Source of the DNA: an uncultured Oribacterium sp.
Lineage (GTDB): Bacteria; Bacillota; Clostridia; Lachnospirales; Lachnospiraceae
DNA: 36,464 bases
Assembly (NCBI GenBank): GCA_900770445.1
Contig: CAAGKO010000039.1
Coordinates: forward strand, 1 to 36,464
Reading direction: 5' to 3'
Below are positions 35,336 through 36,464 of the stretch, piece after piece (position 1 is the stretch's first letter; each line of letters begins with the position of its first letter). The position numbers and the translations under genes are program-made. Below the pieces are notes generated by a model. The model was given only the letters and a program-made list of their open reading frames with translations. It was not told the DNA's origin and did no database searches.

Positions 35336-36334
35336 ATGGAATATTTCAATTACATCGAACATTACTTCGACATGGCGTCCGCCTTGCCTTTCTTTCTCGT
35401 TTCGCTCGCGGGACTCATCCTCGTGATGGGCGTGATCCTCATCCTCGCGCGCATCCGGCAGGAGCTCGACCGTCACGGCGCGTCCTCAGCCACCGCAGCC
35501 GTCGAGGCCAATGCAGTCGACCTCGACGCAGATGCCCGCCCACAGAGTCGTGCCCGCCGGCAGGATTTTGACGAGCGCGACGACGGCCCGCACAGCCGTG
35601 CGCGTCTCCGGAATACGGATCGGATCGGTGACAGTCTGAACGGCCGGGAACATTGGCTGGATACGGATCCGGCGATAGATGCCCGTCCGCACAGCCGTGC
35701 CCGCCGGCCGCTGCTTGATCCGGTGGATACGCGGCCGTACGAGTTCATCGAATCGTTCTACGAGATGGCGTTCGCGAGCACTTCGATTCTGCTCCTGCTG
35801 TCCCTCTACTACATCATCGGCGATCGTATCAACCTTCACACTGTAAGTAAAGTCTGGAACCAGTACAAGGACTGGGTGCTCATCGGCTTCCTGCTTGTGT
35901 CCATGCTCGTGGACCGCATCTTCGACCGCGTCCTCGTGCCGCTGCACTACATCTCTGCGCAGAAGCGCGGCTCCGTGCGGCTGATGGCATCGATCTACGT
36001 CATGCTGATTCTCATGTACATCCGCTTCATCTATGAGGACTACAATTACGAAAACCTGATTCTCTACTTCGTGATGCTCGTCATCGGTCGTCTCGTCTAC
36101 TTCGACGTCACCTGGGAGGGCTTCCGCAACGACTGCCTCGGCCTGTTCCGAAATCTGCCGGTGCTCCTCCTCATGAGCGCCTACTCCGCTGCGGTCGTCT
36201 GGTACGGCTTCACATCCGGCTTCCTCATGAAGGCCAACGGCGTCATCGTCAGTACCCTCATCGCGCACCTCTTCATGGATATCTGCATCTTCCTTTTCGA
36301 ACGCTCGCACATCTTCGGCCTCTTCCTGCGCTGA
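35336..36334 (+). CDS. Polytopic membrane protein with repeated SRAR motif loop
   Basis: 332 residues, family not recognised. One N-terminal membrane helix (LPFFLVSLAGLILVMGVILIL) is followed by a polar loop of about 90 residues. In that loop a basic motif occurs three times: RPQSRARRQ, GPHSRARLR and RPHSRARRP. Five or six further membrane helices fill residues 145-330 (FASTSILLLLSLYYIIGD, WVLIGFLLVSMLVDRIF, ASIYVMLILMYIRFIY, NLILYFVMLVIGRLVYF, LPVLLLMSAYSAAVVWYGF, IVSTLIAHLFMDICIFLFE). GAAGAGG lies six bases before the ATG. The loop is probably cytoplasmic, judging by its positive charge. It is transcribed alone; function is unknown. Confidence 0.85.
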   Translation: MEYFNYIEHYFDMASALPFFLVSLAGLILVMGVILILARIRQELDRHGASSATAAVEANAVDLDADARPQSRARRQDFDERDDGPHSRARLRNTDRIGDSLNGREHWLDTDPAIDARPHSRARRPLLDPVDTRPYEFIESFYEMAFASTSILLLLSLYYIIGDRINLHTVSKVWNQYKDWVLIGFLLVSMLVDRIFDRVLVPLHYISAQKRGSVRLMASIYVMLILMYIRFIYEDYNYENLILYFVMLVIGRLVYFDVTWEGFRNDCLGLFRNLPVLLLMSAYSAAVVWYGFTSGFLMKANGVIVSTLIAHLFMDICIFLFERSHIFGLFLR

Positions 36335-36371
36335 GGCCTTCGCCGCCCGCAGCACGCGATCTTAAGAATTT

Positions 36372-36391
36372 CGTAAGGGGGTCTGACCCCA
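36372..36391. repeat. GGGGTCTGACCCC palindromic repeat copy
   Basis: CGTAAGGGGGTCTGACCCCA is identical to the sequence near 5573, more than 30 kb away. It lies after the membrane protein gene. Confidence 0.85.
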
Positions 36392-36411
36392 ATGTCGTCA
36401 ACTTAACATTT

Positions 36412-36443
36412 AGACTCACGCGAAAGCGTGGGTCTTATTTTTT
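36412..36443 (+). terminator. Terminator with GAAA loop
   Basis: AGACTCACGC and GCGTGGGTCT form a 10-bp stem (one G-U pair) closed by GAAA, followed by TATTTTTT. Confidence 0.88.
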
Positions 36444-36464
36444 GCAAATATATTTATCAAAAGA

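Overview
The window looks like chromosome from a moderately GC-rich member of the Clostridia, most likely Lachnospiraceae. The basis is the gene families (DUF1836, YitT/DUF2179, class B sortase, SIMPL lipoprotein, AAA/DUF4143 ATPase), strong AGGAGG ribosome sites, and GTG/TTG starts. The genus is not determined. No rRNA, tRNA or CRISPR array was seen.

Layout. 1-146 is the 3' end of a group II intron. 195-9386 is mostly ordinary core sequence: DUF1836 protein, PcrA helicase with an unusual Gly/Ser/Tyr linker, a small membrane protein, an RlmD-type rRNA methyltransferase, a PfkB kinase, a short 2[4Fe-4S] ferredoxin, a YitT membrane protein and a class B sortase. 9460-21787 is a cyclic-di-GMP and type IV pilus region. 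It holds two tandem c-di-GMP-I riboswitches before a secreted CAP-domain protein, two paralogous small proteins, a GGDEF(degenerate)-EAL phosphodiesterase overlapping pilB by 4 nt, then pilT, pilC and a pilin. A repeat array, hicAB and a TraX-like gene sit between pilB and pilT. 21818-22183 is a pilin gene lacking its leader, lying tail to tail with the intact pilin and sharing a 51-nt inverted repeat with it. This is the layout expected of an invertible or donor pilin cassette and is the most interesting feature here.

22279-32800 is an accessory region of mixed base composition. It contains an AT-rich 649-aa protein with a HEPN-like RNxxxH motif, a cell-wall-binding secreted protein, higBA, a DUF2007-like gene, two unknown proteins, a large serine recombinase, a SIMPL lipoprotein and an AAA/DUF4143 ATPase preceded by a 32-bp repeat array. 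It is sown with a repeated intergenic module: a GC-rich palindrome, then a terminator-like hairpin, then decayed gene ends. Several copies carry end-retaining deletion relics of the DUF2007-like gene or of higBA. 32846-36443 returns to ordinary genes (GloA2/YaeR, a zinc-ribbon membrane protein, a lipoprotein, a polytopic membrane protein) plus a candidate small RNA with a near-consensus promoter and a strong terminator.

How the parts may work together. The EAL protein would lower c-di-GMP. PilB carries an N-terminal domain of the c-di-GMP-binding MshEN type. The CAP protein is under riboswitch control. The pilus region therefore appears tied to c-di-GMP at the enzyme, effector and RNA levels, and the pilin may be switchable by DNA inversion. 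These links are inferred from sequence and order only.
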